64,000 bases of DNA from Agapetus fuscipes. Its lineage: Eukaryota > Arthropoda > Insecta > Trichoptera > Glossosomatidae. The position numbers and the translations under genes are program-made. This document shows, piece after piece, positions 62,502 through 64,000 of the stretch (position 1 is the first letter of the stretch; every line of letters begins with the position of its first letter). Under the pieces are notes generated by a model, which saw only the letters and a list, made by a program, of their open reading frames with translations, was not told the origin of the DNA and made no database searches. The stretch covers positions 8,778,170 through 8,842,169 of the forward strand of contig OX637361.1 in the NCBI GenBank assembly GCA_951799405.1, read 5' to 3'.

Positions 62502-62734
62502 TATAAAATTGGATTTTCGTTTTGGCTTTGTTGTTGCATAAACGCTGCTTCTTTTATGCAGGAAAATAATTAATTCCATATACCCAAATGGCGTTGTGAA
62601 ACACGCTGGGTACAGGTAGTTTTATTTTAAAAAATCCTGTTGTTGCTCGTGTTATGTAGGTTTGGCTTAATTCTTATTTATATTTTTCTGATGGACCATC
62701 TTTCTATTATATTTTTGTCAAACTATTTTTGTTT

Positions 62735-63960
62735 GTAATATTTTTAGTATGTATTTTTTTCTCATTAACGTGCGAGTCTAGAAAAGTATTGCTTTTAATT
62801 GATACAATATTAGGTGTGTTGAATTTCACTTTTTGTTTAAAAGAAGATAGCAGAGCAAAAACCTTTACGTAAAAAAACACAGATGGTGAAAAATATCGAC
62901 GCTCAAGGATTTTTTCAAGGTAGTATTTTTTGGTAGTTCGTATATAAATGAGTTTAGAACATTTTTAAGTTTGGAACTTTTTTCTCGGCGAGCAAACATC
63001 TGGGACTTTGTATGGGATTGCGGTCCTTAGCAACCAATAACAAAATATTTGTATACATTGTTTTAGCAACCCGGCCATGTGGCGACACAATATTGTCTAT
63101 GCCAATTCGTGTGCGGGCATCATTTTTCGAAGTATGAATTTTTTAAACCTTAGTTCTTTTTATTCTGTTAGTGCTGAATATCGCCACCTTAAAGGTTAAA
63201 CTAAATAAGTGCTGATTCACTGATTTGAGAAATCGTGGATAAAACATTTAATTTCGGGTAACTTCTTATAATAAGTGAACTAATGAAAAAAAAAGCTCAT
63301 GACTAACTTCTAAACTAAAGGATTTTCAACTTTTCTAGTGTTTTTTCTTGTGGAAAAATAGAAAAAAAGGTGCCTTGATCCGAGAAACCCATTTTTTCTC
63401 TAAGAAACTCTGTGCGGGAGACTCCCTAGATTTCAGAGACTCTAGGGGTCTATGACACTTTTTGTAGTGCCGCAGAGGTTTTTTTTACGACCTTGGTCGT
63501 CACTACAAAACGCCGCCGATACTAAAAACAAGAGCAAGTTGCTGTAAGGCTGGATGGACCTTTAGTGACCGGTCATTGCTAAAGGTTTTACGAATTTTTC
63601 AACCCAGCGAAGAACATATTTTAAATATAAATGGTATATTTTTTATGCTCCGCCGGGGTTCAAATTCACAACTTTCCATTAACGAGTCCGAAGCGTTGCC
63701 ACTGGGCTACGGACCGTTTTGTTTTTGTTTTGATGACTTTTTAATCCTCTAATCGGTACCCTAGATGAGATGTCTAGTTTCAGCTAGCGATCGTATCAAT
63801 GGAACAGCAATAAAATATGCCATACTAAATGTATGGAGAGAATTTGACTGCCCAATCCCCTGTTTTTGTATCGCTTGCTATCGACTGATACGCTCGCTAG
63901 TTAAGAAGAAACTGATCAACTATCACGACTTTTTTAGCGATCGTATCGATAGGTAGCTAA
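62735..63960. repeat. Long dispersed duplication H, copy 2
   Basis: Collinear with 49763-50890 but with SINE-A (tail c) inserted at about 63405-63720 between blocks that are continuous in copy 1. Contains a repeat E copy (62985-63125). It may continue past the window end. Confidence 0.75.
63405..63720 (-). mobile_element. SINE-A with tail c
   Basis: Head and body in reverse (CGGACTCGTTAATGGAAAGT, TCCATCCAGCCTTACAGCAA, GTGACGACCAAGGTCGTAAA), then tail CTCTGCGGCACTACAAAAAG and AGGGAGTCTCCCGCACAG. Inserted in duplication H copy 2. Confidence 0.75.
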
Positions 63961-64000
63961 AATATGTAGGTATGCGCGTAGACAGCTGACCGGGACGTCA

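Overview
The window looks like nuclear DNA of an arthropod, most likely an insect. It is AT-rich, has genes with tiny first exons and GT-AG introns, carries Rebers-Riddiford (RR-1) cuticular protein genes, and is filled with LINE, SINE and MITE copies. No bacterial operons, rRNA, functional tRNA genes or CRISPR arrays were seen. The species cannot be named from the sequence alone.

Host genes: three RR-1 cuticular protein genes on the minus strand appear complete: 9367-14774 (114 aa), 44423-48369 (101 aa) and 56994-60864 (120 aa). Each has the same plan: a TATA box 75-121 bp before the ATG, a 3-4 codon first exon, a phase-0 intron, a second exon with the rest of the signal peptide and the N-terminus, a phase-2 intron, and a third exon with the chitin-binding RR-1 core. 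A fourth member is an isolated plus-strand exon 2 (33507-33628) with no third exon in the window. The set is a tandemly duplicated cuticle gene cluster whose products would be secreted into chitinous cuticle.

Mobile DNA: the dominant family, here called LINE-A, is an RTE-like non-LTR retrotransposon. One apparently full-length copy (24798-28794, about 4.0 kb) sits inside an older copy of its own 3' end and has a single one-base frameshift. More than 30 5'-truncated copies share a terminal module of about 250 bp ending in TTATAGA- or TTTAGA-type repeats. Other families: two CR1-like LINEs (LINE-C at 17.1 and 46.8 kb; LINE-D at 5.7 and 57.5-59.4 kb), a Jockey-like LINE (22.2 kb), older RTE fragments, three tRNA-headed SINE families (SINE-A, -B, -C), a hAT-type MITE with a perfect 8-bp target duplication (58416-58570), long-palindrome MITEs, a pogo-like element that passes into a 270-bp tandem array (19.46-20.77 kb), a probable Helitron 5' end (61.7 kb), and a broken copy of an uncharacterised arthropod protein family (52.5-53.1 kb).

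Layout: 0-9.3 kb repeats; 9.3-14.9 kb cuticle gene 1; 15-24.8 kb repeats including the pogo/tandem region and Jockey-like LINE; 24.8-28.8 kb full LINE-A; 29-44 kb SINE- and LINE-A-rich DNA with the orphan cuticle exon; 44.4-48.5 kb cuticle gene 2; 48.6-56.7 kb minisatellite, duplicated repeats and the broken gene; 57-61 kb cuticle gene 3; 61-64 kb Helitron, SINE-C and a second copy of the 50-kb duplication. The most unusual structural signal is SINE-A. One tRNA-derived 5' body is joined at the same point to three different 3' ends, one of which matches the 3' end of LINE-C.
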